Source of the DNA: Allobaculum sp. Allo2
GTDB taxonomy: Bacteria; Bacillota_I; Bacilli_A; Erysipelotrichales; Erysipelotrichaceae
Direction of reading: 5' to 3'
Assembly: GCF_022701175.1 (NCBI RefSeq)
Contig: NZ_CP078088.1
Span: forward strand, 1,612,001-1,676,000
Length of the DNA stretch: 64,000 nt
Shown here one piece after another: positions 40,707-53,220 of this stretch (position 1 is the first letter of the stretch; each line of letters opens with the position of its first letter). The notes under the pieces were generated by a model, which saw only the letters and a list, made by a program, of their open reading frames with translations, searched no databases and was not told the DNA's origin. Both the position numbers and the translations under genes were made by a program.

Positions 40707-41430
40707 ATGGACAACTTTGTATATGGAACCATTTCAGTCAAAGCGGTACTGGAAGAAGAAAAACGAACCGCCAGAATGCTTTGGGTCAACCCGAAAAACG
40801 CTCCCGGGACATCGCCTATTTAATTGCCTTATGTAAAAGAAAAGGATTCCCGTCGAGTTTCAGAATTCTGAAACTATGAACGCAAAAGCGTCCGGCAATG
40901 GCGGCGTCATTCTGTTTTGTGAAACACGATCGCTGCCTGCTCTTAAGCCGGAACATTTAGAAAAAGGGCTCTGCGTCTACATCAGCGGCGTCGAAGATCC
41001 GTATAACATGGGAAGCATATGCCGTACCCTCTATGCGGCGGGTGCGCGGCTTCTGATTTTGCACGAACGCGACTGGTCAAGCGCGCTTTCCACACTGATG
41101 CGCTCTTCGGCGGGCGCCTGGGAACGGCTCGAAATTGCGACCATCGAAAACGACACGACGCTGATTGAGTGCGCCTTAATGGCGGATCGTCCGATCTATT
41201 GCGCAGCGCGCGATGATTCGGCTTCCTCTCTGGCGGATACGATCCTGCCGGAAAACTGCCTGCTTGCGATTGGCGGGGCCATGCGCGGCCTGTCTTCGGA
41301 AATTCTGAAAGCCAGTTCGCATCATCTGTTTATTCCATACGGCCGGCATTTTCATAACGCCCTCGATACCGCAAGCGCTGCATCCGTCTTCGCGTTTGCG
41401 TGGACGTTTGCGCACCCGGATCAGGCGTAA
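40707..41430 (+). CDS. TrmH/SpoU-family RNA 2'-O-methyltransferase, one frameshift
   Basis: The N-terminal substrate-binding part starts MDNFVYGTISVKAVLEEEK; the frame breaks near 40798 and continues RSRDIAYLIALCKRKGFPVE. The SPOUT catalytic domain shows motif 1 SGVEDPYNMGSICRTLYAAG, motif 2 LLAIGGAMRGLSSEIL and motif 3 IPYGRHFHNALDTASAASVF, which form the knotted SAM site. Length is about 241 residues. The exact RNA target cannot be told from sequence. The start lacks a strong ribosome site. Confidence 0.85.
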
Positions 41431-41444
41431 ATCCCATAAATGGA

Positions 41445-41472
41445 TCGGCATACATACGTCGGCATACGTACG
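41445..41472. repeat. Tandem 14-base repeat upstream of the DUF4438 gene
   Basis: TCGGCATACATACG is followed directly by TCGGCATACGTACG, one mismatch. It lies 150 bases before the start codon and could be an operator, though this is a guess. Confidence 0.5.
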
Positions 41473-41621
41473 ATCGAATGAAATTCATGGAAAGCAGCCG
41501 TTGTATACGGCAATAGATACAGCACTGCAATAGATAAAACAATGGATAGACTGCATCGAACACAGGAAAAGGACATCCGCAAAGCCGGATGGATCTGGCG
41601 AGAGCCAAAAGGAGAATGAGT

Positions 41622-42491
41622 ATGAAATTGAATCGTGAGCAGCTCGTCTGCATGGCGGTAAATGCGGAAGTAGATCATCCGACCATCAAGTCGTATCGCG
41701 GAGGCTTTGACGGACGGGCAAGAATTACGCTGGGAACCGGCGGCATTACGTATTCCCATGCGATCGGCGATTCCTGCATGAACATCGCCGGCGATCATGT
41801 AGAACCCGGCGTGTCGATGGCCAATCCCGATCCGAATAAAAATATGGCGGTCGAAACGTTCAGCTGCATCGGCAACGAAGTCCTCTGCCTGAGCGGACCG
41901 GCGAAAGGCTCCAAAGGCATCGTCACCGGAACGCATGGCGGCGTGGAACATACGATGGCATGGTTTCCAGCCGATGATCTGTGCCGTATGGACGGAACGG
42001 AAAAGTTTTTAATCCGTACGTATGGACAGGGACTGAAAGCCGAAGAAACACCGGATGTGTTCTGGATGAATATCGACCCGATGCTTCTCGATGAAATGGA
42101 TCTGCACGTAAACGAAGAAGGCAAGCTGATCTTCCCGGTAACCGCCGTACTGCCAGCCTATCTGATGGGCAGCGGTCTGGGGTCTTCGTCTTTAATGAAC
42201 GGTGACTATGACATCATGACGCAGGATAAGGAAGCCAACGAAAAGTTTGGCATCAATGATCTGAAATTCGGCGACTTTGTTGCGGTGCTCGATCACGATT
42301 CCACATACGGCGCTCATTATAAAAACAATGCGGTAACGATCGGCGTCGTTGTCCATTCCGATTCCTTCACTTCCGGCCATGGACCTGGACTGACGGTGGT
42401 AGCGACCAGCGAAAACGGCAGCATTGAACCCGTTTACGATCCGGAAGCCAATATTGGAAAATACTTCGCTGCCCTGCAAAGCGAGAGATAG
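41622..42491 (+). CDS. DUF4438 domain protein
   Basis: The protein of 289 residues reads intact from ATG 41622 (AAAAGGAG seven bases upstream). Typical segments are GGFDGRARITLGTGGITYSH, GSKGIVTGTHGGVEHTMAWF, VTAVLPAYLMGSGLGSSS and the C-terminal AVTIGVVVHSDSFTSGHGPG, which define the DUF4438 family. The function is not established. No signal peptide or membrane helix is seen, so it is cytoplasmic. The priA gene follows after 11 bases. Confidence 0.85.
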   Translation: MKLNREQLVCMAVNAEVDHPTIKSYRGGFDGRARITLGTGGITYSHAIGDSCMNIAGDHVEPGVSMANPDPNKNMAVETFSCIGNEVLCLSGPAKGSKGIVTGTHGGVEHTMAWFPADDLCRMDGTEKFLIRTYGQGLKAEETPDVFWMNIDPMLLDEMDLHVNEEGKLIFPVTAVLPAYLMGSGLGSSSLMNGDYDIMTQDKEANEKFGINDLKFGDFVAVLDHDSTYGAHYKNNAVTIGVVVHSDSFTSGHGPGLTVVATSENGSIEPVYDPEANIGKYFAALQSER

Positions 42492-42502
42492 AGAAAACAG
42501 GA

Positions 42503-44646
<2,144 letters not shown>

Positions 44647-44658
44647 TAAGGAAATGTT

Positions 44659-45982
44659 ATGAACGTACGTGAATGGGTCTGGAACGCCTTATGCGAAGTC
44701 ATTCGCAAGGAGACGTACTCTAATCTTTATTTAAAGGAACATCTGCAGGAAGTGGACGAAAAGGACCGGGCGCTGGCGTCCAATATTTTTACGGCACCCT
44801 GCAGAACTATGCCCTCTGTCAGGCGGCCTGGAAACGGTTTGCCAAAGGGAAAGTCAAACCGAAGACGTCTATTTTGCTCAGCATGTCTGTGTATCAGATT
44901 CTCTTTCTGGATCGAATTCCGGATTTCGCCGTCGTCAATGAAGCCAATAAAATTGCGGCCAGACGTCTGCCCGCAGAACGCGGACTCGTGAACGCGATTT
45001 TGCGTAAGGTCATTTCCACACCGATGGAATATCCGGAAAATCCGGTGGAAATGCTGGCGCTGAAAACATCGCTGCCTTCCTGGCTGATTCAGATGTGGAT
45101 TGCGCAGTACGGCGCGCAGAGCGCCTTCCGCTTTGCGCAGGCCTCGCTGGCTGCATTGCCGATTGTCGTTCGTCTTAATCCGATGAAGATCACGCCCGAA
45201 CAGGCCGAAGCGACCGGCCGTCTGGAACCGTATGAAAACGGACTGTACCGCTATACGGGCAGCCAGATTGCGACCGATCCGCTTTACCGGCAGGGAAAAA
45301 TTTCCGTTCAGGATCCCGGAAGCTGCGAAATCGCCCGCTGGGCCGATCCCAAAGCGGGGATGAAAATTCTCGATCTTTGCGCCGCACCGGGCACCAAAAG
45401 CATGGCAATGGCCGAAATGGCTAAAGATCTGGCGGAGATTACGTCCATTGATCTGCACGAACATCGTGCCAAACTGATCGAAAAGGATGCAAAACGGCTC
45501 TCCTTAAAAGCGTGAGCGCCAGAGCGGCGGACAGTACAAAGCTCGAAGACGATCCCGTTTACGATATTGTTCTTTGCGATGTGCCCTGCAGCGGTCTTGG
45601 CGTTCTCAGCCGCAAGCCGGACATGAAGCTTCGTCTCTCTTCGAACGATCTTGACGCCCTTCCGCCTTTGCAGTACGAACTGCTCGAAAGCGGCTCCCGA
45701 CAGCTTAAAAACGGCGGCATTCTCATTTATTCCACATGTACGCTCAACAAGAAGGAAAACGAAAAGCAGGTTGAATCCTTTCTGAGTGCCCACGACGAGT
45801 TTGTCCTGCTCGATCAGAAAACGATTGAGCCAGATGACCGCCACGGCGGCTTCTTCCTGGCAAAACTTCAGAAAGTAAAACCGGCCGCCTCCCGAAAAGC
45901 AGAGGAAAATGCCAGTCCAGAAAGCCCGCAACCAAAGACAGAAACCTCTGCAGCCGCAGAAGAGACCATTGCCAGAGCCTGA
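44659..45982 (+). CDS. rsmB: RsmB, 16S rRNA m5C967 methyltransferase, frameshifted
   Basis: The N-terminal NusB-like RNA-binding domain (LQEVDEKDRALASNIF, then SVYQILFLDRIPDFAVVNEA) precedes the SAM methyltransferase domain. That domain has QDPGSCEIARWADPKAGMKI, LDLCAAPGTKSMAMAEM, the catalytic CDVPCSGLGVLSRKPD and IYSTCTLNKKENEKQVE. Breaks near 44800 and 45512 are single bases. A Pro/Ala/Glu-rich tail (about 25 residues) follows the enzyme. ATG 44659 lies 12 bases after priA, so the two are cotranscribed. Confidence 0.95.
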
Positions 45983-45996
45983 AAATCGAATCTATT

Positions 45997-46030
45997 AAGC
46001 CTGTCCTGAACTGCGACAGGCTTTCTTTTC
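45997..46030 (+). terminator. Terminator after rsmB
   Basis: AAGCCTGTC pairs with GACAGGCTT across nine bases, then TCTTTTCC. It ends the priA-rsmB transcript just before the ISL3 insertion. Confidence 0.8.
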
Positions 46031-46047
46031 CAGCGGGGAAACACTTT

Positions 46048-46055
46048 AAAATTTC
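46048..46055. repeat. Target-site duplication of ISL3, left copy
   Basis: AAAATTTC stands directly before the element and is repeated exactly after it at 47602-47609. Confidence 0.9.
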
Positions 46056-47601
46056 GGTTCAATGAAAAATTTTGTGGGATTTGGGATTCCTGATTGATGG
46101 GTTTCTTGAAGCATCGATGATCTTAAGAAAGAAATACCCATCATCCTTGAAACCATAAGCTTGTCGTCTTACGGTCTTGATCTTGTTATTCATGCCTTCA
46201 ATCTTTCCTGAAGATATCCCAAAAATGGTATGTGAAAGGATCCCTTCGTAATGGTTCTCGATTAGTCGCGCAAACCATTTAAAGTGCTTGTTTTTCGTTC
46301 CTTTGCACGTGTCAATCAGTGAATTCAGCAGCTGCACCACCTCCTCTGGATCTGAGCATTTGAAGCCTCTTTCCAGCTGGTCTTTTACCAGATCGCAGGT
46401 CATGAAGAGAGAGTTCACTTTGAGCAGTTCATTGTAACGTTTGACAAAACCTGTTTTGGCAAGAACTGGCTTTAACCCAAACAAGGTGTTCTCGCCACCC
46501 ATCATGGCTCCAGCCTTCCCTTTTGCATCTTTGGAAGCCAGCGTTGCCTTAGAAGACATCAGAATATGCTTCGACCCTTTGAGAAGCCTGGCCTGCACGA
46601 TTTCACCGCTTGCGATCAGCTCTCTCTGAGCATCCTTCCGGACTTCAGAGACCACTTTATCGTTAAAATTCTTAACGATATGAAAATAGTCAAATACGAT
46701 AGAAATCCATGGGCATCGATCTTGAAATGCTTCCTGAAAATCAGAGTTCATGTCACAGGCAACAGCTTGAACATGACTCATCCATTCAATACCCGCATGA
46801 TCAATAAAATCGTATACGACCTGTTTTTACTTGCCTCTGGCAATCCAAAGAACATGGCCGGTTTCCAGATCGATGATATGGGTGGCGTATTTATGGCCGT
46901 TATGAAGCTTGAATTCATCGATAGCCAGATATCGACTGCAGGTATCGGGTTTCTTCAGCACTGGTCCGAGTTCCGTCTGATCCGTATAAAGCCTGCTCAG
47001 CCTGGCTTTATCAATCTCGCCAACGAGATGAGCTCCGACACCAGTCCGCTCAGCGATTTCCTTCAGGGTATAGCAGCCGCTTGCCAGCAGATCTTCAATG
47101 TACGATTCGAGAGCTGTAGTAATCGTATGCTTCTGTGCTCTGAATGGAATAGATCGCATTTGTGTATGATGGCCGTTCTCGCAGAAGAGGCGCTGAACCT
47201 TCACGGTGACATGGATATAAGTAAAGCCAAAGGGAAGGTGGCGCAGTGTGATTGAACGAGATGATTTGATGTGCATCTTCTGACCGCAAACGGGGCAGAT
47301 TCGTTCTTCATCAGTGACTTCACAGAGTACTCCGTCACACTGATAGATGGAATGGTTTCCGGAAGCATCGATCCGGGGATAAACACCTGACTGGGTAAAG
47401 CCCGGCAGCGATGAGGGAATGAAAAGCAGACCGTTATTCGATTCATTGGAAACTTGAAAAGCAGCTGAAGAGTTAGTAGAGTACATACGGGATCTCCTGT
47501 ATCTGGTAGTCTTGATCGACTCTTCCAGCTTACGGAAGATCCTTTTATTTTCTATATGAAGACATTGGCTCGGAGGATCCCACAAATATTTTCATAGAGC
47601 C
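46056..47601 (-). mobile_element. ISL3-family element, complete, with 8-bp duplication
   Basis: The ends are imperfect inverted repeats. The left begins GGTTCAATGAAAA, the right read inward begins GGCTCTATGAAAA, and both continue to TTTGTGGGAT. The flanking 8-bp repeat AAAATTTC is perfect. Length is 1,546 bases with one transposase on the minus strand. The intact ends and duplication point to a recent insertion. Confidence 0.95.
46059..47486 (-). CDS. tnp: ISL3-family transposase, one frameshift
   Basis: The N-terminal zinc ribbon (CPVCGQKMHIKSS, then CENGHHTQM) and a helix-turn-helix (YTLKEIAERTGVGAHLVGEI) precede the DDE domain. This begins RYLAIDEFKLHNGHKYATHI, continues VQAVACDMNSDFQEAF and CPWISIVFDYFHIVKNFND, and ends with SGKIEGMNNKIKTVRRQAYG holding the catalytic Glu. 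The frame breaks near 46815. The start at 47486 has CAGGAG upstream. Length is about 476 residues. The stop codon lies inside the left terminal repeat. Confidence 0.94.
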
Positions 47602-47609
47602 AAAATTTC
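47602..47609. repeat. Target-site duplication of ISL3, right copy
   Basis: An exact second copy of AAAATTTC immediately after the right inverted repeat. Confidence 0.9.
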
Positions 47610-47906
47610 TTTTGCAAAATACGGCTTTCTCGATTAATTTTTCCTGCGGGCGCTGCTGCCGGTTGTGGATGGAATTATCTGCATTAGATAGAAAAATGAA
47701 TCTTGCTGACATATTAGACGACATCCTTTCCTTCTCTTTCTACAATAAAAGCAAAGATCAGAAGCAAAGATCAAAAGCAAAGATCCGACAGTCGCCTTTG
47801 CGCGAAGAGTAAGTGTTCTTCAAAGCGAAATGCGCTGACTGGATCTGTATAAAAAATCGGATCGTCTTTGGACGATCCGCCAGAATACAGGGAAAGGAAG
47901 CACGAA
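47610..47906. other. Intergenic region with triple 13-base repeat
   Basis: No gene is convincing. It contains the repeat at 47747-47785. A hairpin (GGATCGTC/GACGATCC, 47859-47878) is followed on the minus strand by TTTTTT. The ribosome site of the lipoprotein is at its end. Confidence 0.5.
47747..47785 (+). repeat. Three tandem 13-base repeats
   Basis: AAAAGCAAAGATC, AGAAGCAAAGATC and AAAAGCAAAGATC follow each other without a gap, about 120 bases before the lipoprotein start. The units differ by one base. Purpose unknown. Confidence 0.75.
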
Positions 47907-48623
47907 ATGAAACGACAAACGATGACCATTCTTGCCTGTGCGCTTTTGCTTGCCGGATGCAGCGCACCAAAAGAGGACAGCGCTTCAAGCCGTTCGAACC
48001 CATCGACTTCGATTTCCTCCAGCGCCGAAAGCCGTACCGCTTCCAGCGCGTCTTCCATGCATGAGACAAGTCAGGGCGCCAGTCATGACTCGGAAAATGA
48101 GGATTCCTCAAAATCCAGCGGATCCGAAAATACCAGTACGCCGTCTCATGAAGAGAATCAGACTCCAGCGCCGGAGGCGGCTTCCAGCGAACCGACCGCT
48201 TTTCAGTCTGAAATCGAAGGCAAGCTGTATCAGGCACTCAGCGATAACGGCTTCACCAATATCGTCTCCAGGTGGCAGATGGCGGACACCGGCAATCGGG
48301 AATGCATTCTGACTTTTAACGGAATGAACGATCCAGGCGCGATCTGGCTGACGTTCTTTACGCCATCGACTTCGCCCAGACAGACGTTTGAAAGCAATAC
48401 GACACTCGATCGGACCAGAAACATGGACGTTCAAAACGAATGGACGGACAACGGAAATACCGTGCGCGTAATTCATAACAACCGCGCGGAAGCCAATTTC
48501 ATCGAAGTGCTCGATGAAAAACAGGAGCTCACGCTTCACTGCTCCAATACCGTTTCCGATCAGCTGCAGCCCATGCTCAAGGTGCTTCAGGCGCTGGGCT
48601 TTCCCGTACAGTACGACCAGTAG
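47907..48623 (+). CDS. Lipoprotein of unknown function
   Basis: MKRQTMTILACALLLAGCSA is a clear lipoprotein signal: charged start, hydrophobic core and lipobox LAGC, with Cys 18 as the lipid anchor. A Ser-rich linker of about 80 residues carries it away from the membrane. A globular domain follows (FQSEIEGKLYQALSDNGFTN, CILTFNGMNDPGAIWLTFF, LDEKQELTLHCSNTVSDQLQ) that I do not recognise. It is intact, with GGAAAGGAAG upstream. It lies between rsmB and rlmN, outside the conserved gene order. Confidence 0.85.
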   Translation: MKRQTMTILACALLLAGCSAPKEDSASSRSNPSTSISSSAESRTASSASSMHETSQGASHDSENEDSSKSSGSENTSTPSHEENQTPAPEAASSEPTAFQSEIEGKLYQALSDNGFTNIVSRWQMADTGNRECILTFNGMNDPGAIWLTFFTPSTSPRQTFESNTTLDRTRNMDVQNEWTDNGNTVRVIHNNRAEANFIEVLDEKQELTLHCSNTVSDQLQPMLKVLQALGFPVQYDQ

Positions 48624-48699
48624 TTGCTGCAGGCAAGGGACAATACACCTTTTGAATACGAAACAGCCAGAACAGAAAAACTGGCAAAAATAAAAGCCG

Positions 48700-48743
48700 G
48701 GAAGGTCAGTCCATGCGGTTGGACTGACCTTCCTGAATTTTTG
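48700..48743 (+). terminator. Terminator of the lipoprotein gene
   Basis: GGAAGGTCAGTCC and its exact complement form a 13-base stem with an eight-base loop, then TGAATTTTTG. Confidence 0.8.
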
Positions 48744-48810
48744 AAAAGGCCTGGCCGTCCGAGGCTGTAAAATGTTCCTGAAATAGTCCCGTATACTAAA
48801 GAAGACGATG

Positions 48811-49133
48811 CATCGAAACCGGCGAAGAAAAGAAGGCGATCCGGGATGCAGCGACGAAAATTGCCTGGAATTTCTGGCAGATGGATCCAGAGACCGGAAG
48901 GGTTCCGTATGGTCATCCAGAATCTCGCATCGAGCAGCTTTCCCTGTTTGAAAATGCGATTTTGCCAGCAGGCGCGGCACCCAAATGCCGGATTCACTAT
49001 GGAAAATCCAGAACGCCCATTTTGTTTGAAGAGATGGGAAAAGGCGATGAAAAGAAGTGGAGCAAGCGCAAGTGGGATGTCGTTCTCAATTCCAGAGATC
49101 TGCCAGAATGCAGAAAACCAGAATCGTCTGTAA
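48811..49133 (+). CDS. Unknown protein, possibly frameshifted
   Basis: I do not recognise this gene. The best continuous frame reads TGEEKKAIRDAATKIAWNFW, then QMDPETGRVPYGHPESRIEQ, LPAGAAPKCRIHYGKSRTP and KWSKRKWDVVLNSRDLPE. The composition and regular codon use look like a real soluble protein of about 100 residues. No start codon with a ribosome site fits; ATG 48808-48810 needs a one-base repair. A terminator begins at 49114, so the true stop is probably close to that point. Confidence 0.4.
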
Positions 49134-49155
49134 CCAGAACATTCTGGTTTTTCTT
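49114..49155 (+). terminator. Intrinsic terminator
   Basis: AAAACCAGAAT and ATTCTGGTTTTT form an 11-base stem, with TTTCTTT beyond. Confidence 0.8.
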
Positions 49156-49412
49156 TGCGCTTTACCGCTCAGCCAAAGCGAAGAGAAGAGACCGGTGTAA
49201 ACAAAAGGTGTTTTGCCTCAAACTAAACCAGATCCTCTCGAAATAGCCCCAACGTTGAGCAGGTATACAAAGGCCCAAAACCGGCAAGTTCAAAAATCTG
49301 TTTTAAAATACAGAAGAACCTGTAGAAAATAAAAATACGCAGCCAGATCCCGGCACAAATTTGGTGAAGGCGATCGTGGCTGCTGGATGACAGTTCAGAG
49401 CGGAGGCAGAAA
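49156..49412. other. Region before rlmN
   Basis: Nothing beyond the likely rlmN leader is recognised. The ribosome site AGCGGAGG lies just before ATG 49413. Confidence 0.4.
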
Positions 49413-50561
49413 ATGAAAAGTATTTACGATATGAGCTATGCGCAGATGGAAGACTGGTGTCTGTCCAAGGGCTGGAAAAAGTTTCGTACCCAGCAGATTT
49501 TTGCATGGCTTTACAAAGAGCGCGTTACGGATTTTGATGCGATGAGCAACCTGTCCAAGGAAACGCGCGAAGAGCTGAAAAAGATTTTTACTTTAATCCG
49601 CTGACGCTCGTTCGAAAGCAGGAATCCAAAGACGGAACGACCAAATTCCTGTTTAAAACCGAAGACGGCGCTCTGCTCGAAAGTGTCATGATGGTTTTTG
49701 ATTACGGCAATTCGATCTGCGTCTCCAGCCAGGTCGGCTGCAATATGGGATGTGCCTTCTGCGCGTCGGGTCTGACGAAAAAGCAGCGCGATCTGACGAG
49801 TGCGGAAATGACCGCCCAGGTTATGCACGTCCAGAAAGAGCTCGATAAAAAGGCGAACGCCTTTCGCACATTGTCGTCATGGGGACCGGTGAACCGTTTG
49901 ATAACTACGACCGGGTCATGAACTTTATTAAGACCGTCAACCATGACCGGGGACTGGCGATCGGCAGCCGTCACATCACCATTTCGACATCCGGCATTGT
50001 CGATAAGATCCGCAAGTTCGCCGAAGGTCATTACCAGTACAATCTCGCGATTTCGCTGCATGCACCTGACGACACTCTGCGCTCGAAGCTGATGCCGGTC
50101 AACCGCGCATTTGGTCTTGACCAGCTGATGAGTGCGGTCGAATACTACACATCCCTGAACAATCGCCGCCTGACGTTTGAATACATTCTTCTTAAAGGCG
50201 TGAATGATTCTCCAGAACAGGCCAGAGAACTGGCGCGTCTTCTGCGTCCGTACTGCTGCTATGTCAATCTGATTCCTTATAATGCCGTCGACGAACACGG
50301 CTTTAAGACGACGACCCGCGAAGAAGCGATGAAATTTTACGATATTCTCAAAAGGAAGGCATTGCCGTTACGATTCGTAAAGAACACGGTTCGGATATCG
50401 ATGCTGCATGCGGCCAGCTTCGCATTAAGGAAATGAAGCGTGAAAAAGCTGCGAAGCAAAATCAGGAACTGAGCCGTAAACAGCAGCAGGAAGCCGACAG
50501 CGGTCTGGTGGAAAATGTCTACGACGAGATTGCTGAAAAAGACGAAGACGCGCTGGCTTAA
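49413..50561 (+). CDS. rlmN: RlmN, 23S rRNA/tRNA adenine C2-methyltransferase, frameshifted
   Basis: This radical SAM enzyme methylates A2503 of 23S rRNA and A37 of some tRNAs. The radical SAM cluster motif is [11 protein letters not shown] within [40 protein letters not shown] (restored near 49880), [16 protein letters not shown] and [18 protein letters not shown] follow. The second catalytic Cys lies in the restored [14 protein letters not shown] near the end. Breaks near 49592, 49855 and 50355. A Lys/Gln/Glu tail of about 45 residues extends the enzyme to 50561. Confidence 0.95.
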
Positions 50562-50701
50562 AAATACATTTAAAAGGGAAATCCGCCGATCTGGTCTGGT
50601 CCAGACGACGGATTTTTGCCTGCTGGTATTTGGATTTATGCGAGTCGAGCATCCCGCCACAGACTATAGCGATGCGCTTCAGGCAGAAGGGGCGTCTCTT
50701 G

Positions 50702-52009
50702 CTAACCTTGCGCAGGCAGCGTCTTCATCCATTTGCGCGAAACAAGAACGGCCAGACTGATCAGAAGACGAACGACTTCCTCTGAAGAAAGAATCAGATA
50801 AATCCAGAGAATGGAAAAGCCCTGATGGAGCGCAAAGAAAGCCAGCGGTACGCCAAAGCCCCAGGTCCCGATCAGATCGATGGCCATGACAATACTCGTT
50901 TGCCCGCCGCTTCGTAAAATCCCGCCGGCAATAACCATGTTCTGCACTTTGACGATCGACATCAGCGCAAAGGCGGCAATGAGCTGCAGAGTCATCTGCC
51001 GTACATTCCCGTCGACCGAAAAAAGCGAAACATACAGCGGGGAAAGCAGAACGAGCAAAGTCGCAAAAAGCAGGGATGCAAAAACGAATAGCGAATCAGC
51101 GACAGGGAATCGTTCCAGGCATTTTCGTACTGGCCTTTTCCCAGTCGCTGACCGATCAGAATGCCGGCAGCCTGCGAAAAGCCGCCAAGAATTCCCATCA
51201 GCAGGCTTTGTAAAGGAATCGTCATCGTCATGGCCGCCGACTGGACGGTAGAGGTATGACCATATACCATCGCGTAGACGTTTTCGCCAAGCGACCACAA
51301 CCCTTCGCAGATCAGCAGAGGCAGAAGGATGCGGATGATCATGCCCAGATGCGATTTTGAAAAATGAAGATGTACCCAGGGAAGATGCTTTCGAACCATC
51401 TTCCAGGCGAGTCCCGCCATCAGCGCCTGCGAGAACAGCGAAGCCCAGGCTGCGCCGACTTCCTGTCCGCCCAGACCAAAAATGAACAGCGCATTGAGTG
51501 CGGTGTTGGCGACGATACCTGCCAGGGACGCATGTAACGGGTGCGATGGATAGCCGCAGCAGCGAAGCAGAACCGCATACAGCGTGGTGACGCTCGAAAA
51601 AGGAGCGTCCACACATAAATCGTCAAATAGCGCGAAGCGGCTGCCACTGCATCTGGATCTGGACTGTACAAGCCCATGACGGGGACGGAAGCCGTCAGCG
51701 AAAGCAAAATGAAAAGCGCGCTGATCGCCATGGAAAACAGAAAAATCTGTGAGAAGCTTTCTATCATGGCCTGTCGGTTATTCTGCCCTTCGTACTGCGC
51801 GCAGAGAATACCGGCTCCAGCGGCAGCTCCGGACAGGATCGCAAGGGCCAGCGACACGAATTTGGCGCCGAATCCGACACCTGCAATGACGGTCTCTCGG
51901 ACTGGCCGATCATGATCTGATCGGCGATGGAAAAGCAGCTGACCGCCATCGACTGCAAAGCCGCGGGAACCGCGATTTTCAAAACGGTTCTGAAAAAGTC
52001 CTTACGCAT
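50702..52009 (-). CDS. MATE-family multidrug efflux transporter, frameshifted
   Basis: About 12 membrane helices in two similar halves. Segments include KIAVPAALQSMAVSCFSIAD, ALAILSGAAAGAGILCAQYE, VVLIGQRLG-type loop GILIGQRLGKGQYENAW and the C-terminal VMAIDLIGTWGFGVPLAFFA. These match the MATE/norM-DinF superfamily, which exports cationic compounds in exchange for Na+ or H+. Breaks near 51900, 51610 and 51085 are single-base. The start overlaps the LacI-type gene stop (ATG 52009 or GTG 52018), so regulator and transporter are translated from one transcript. Confidence 0.9.
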
Positions 52010-52963
52010 ACGCCACACTTTTTCGTTCGCAAAGAAAGACGTCGCTCACTTTACGGGAAGGATTTTCGTCCAGAGCTGCAACGGCCAGATGCGCTTTCTG
52101 TTCCAGATCCTGCGCAACGGTCGTCAGCGGCGGACACGCATACGCACCCGCATCGATTCCGTCAAACCCAAGAATCGACACGTCCTGCGGGACACGGAGG
52201 TTTCGCTGATACAAAAGGGAAGAGAGTTCTAAAGCCTGCCGGTCGCTGACGCAAAAGACTGCTCTGGTGCGGGAAAAGTCATAGTTTCGCAAAAGTTCGT
52301 TTCGCGCGTTGTGCGTTGGGGGAATCATCAGAATTTCTGTGTCGATTCCGGTGCTTCGCAGACCGTCGATTCGGTTTTTGTCGTTGCATTCCAGATTGGT
52401 TGTCAAAACGAGCACGTGCGAATGACCCATCGCTTTTAAATACTCGCCCGCCAGAACGCCCCCTTTAAAATCATCGGCGCAGACCGAAGAAATTCCCGGC
52501 GCAGGAGAAGAGACGTCCATGGCGGTCATCGGAATGTGAAGCATATCCTGCAAAGAGCGGTAATCGCCATCGCAGAAGCCGGCGACAATCAGGCCTTGCA
52601 TATTCCACATCGAGGCGAATTCCGCCGCTTCCTTCCAGCCTTTGGCGGTTTTGATCAGAAGATCGCAGCCGGCTTTGACGACTTCTTTTTGAAGAAAGGA
52701 AATAAACCGGGCATAATACGGGTTCTCAAGGGAGCCCTTCGTATTCGGGATGATCGTGAACGATCAGTCCGATCATTTTTGAAGGATTGCGTCCGAGCAG
52801 AACTTCCGCACGTTCCGGAAGGTAACCGCTTTTTGACCATCTCCAGAACGCGCGCACGGGTTCTGGCCGAGACTTTTCCTTCTTTTCCATTGAGTACATA
52901 GGAGACGGCCGCTACAGAAAGCCCGAGAGATTCTGCAATATCCGCCAGTCGAATTTTTTCCAT
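52002..52963 (-). CDS. LacI-family transcriptional regulator, frameshifted
   Basis: The N-terminal LacI helix-turn-helix reads IRLADIAESLGLSVAAVSYV, then LNGKEGKVSARTRARVLEMV. The periplasmic-binding-protein-like effector domain follows with LIVAGFCDGDYRSLQDMLHI, DDFKGGVLAGEYLKAMGHSH and SILGFDGIDAGAYACPPLTT, the last being the typical ending motif. Breaks near 52830 and 52640. Length is about 321 residues. It is cotranscribed with and overlaps the MATE gene, making that exporter its likely target together with its own promoter. Confidence 0.9.
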
Positions 52964-53220
52964 AGCTTCAGTTTAGAAAGTCAAAAATCAAACTCAAATG
53001 TTAAATTGTTAACCTTGCTAATCGAAAAATTATCGATGTTTTCCTGGCGGTCTGCAGGATCCGTCTGCATTTCCTGCTGGAAATCCGGACCGGCTCAGAC
53101 GCCGGCGCCAGGGAATGATACACTGAACCTGCAGGCCGTTTTGAAATCCTGAAAAACGGCTGAACAAATCGTGTTCAAATCGGCTTTCAGCCGATCAGAG
53201 AAGAATTCAAGGAGGGGCGT

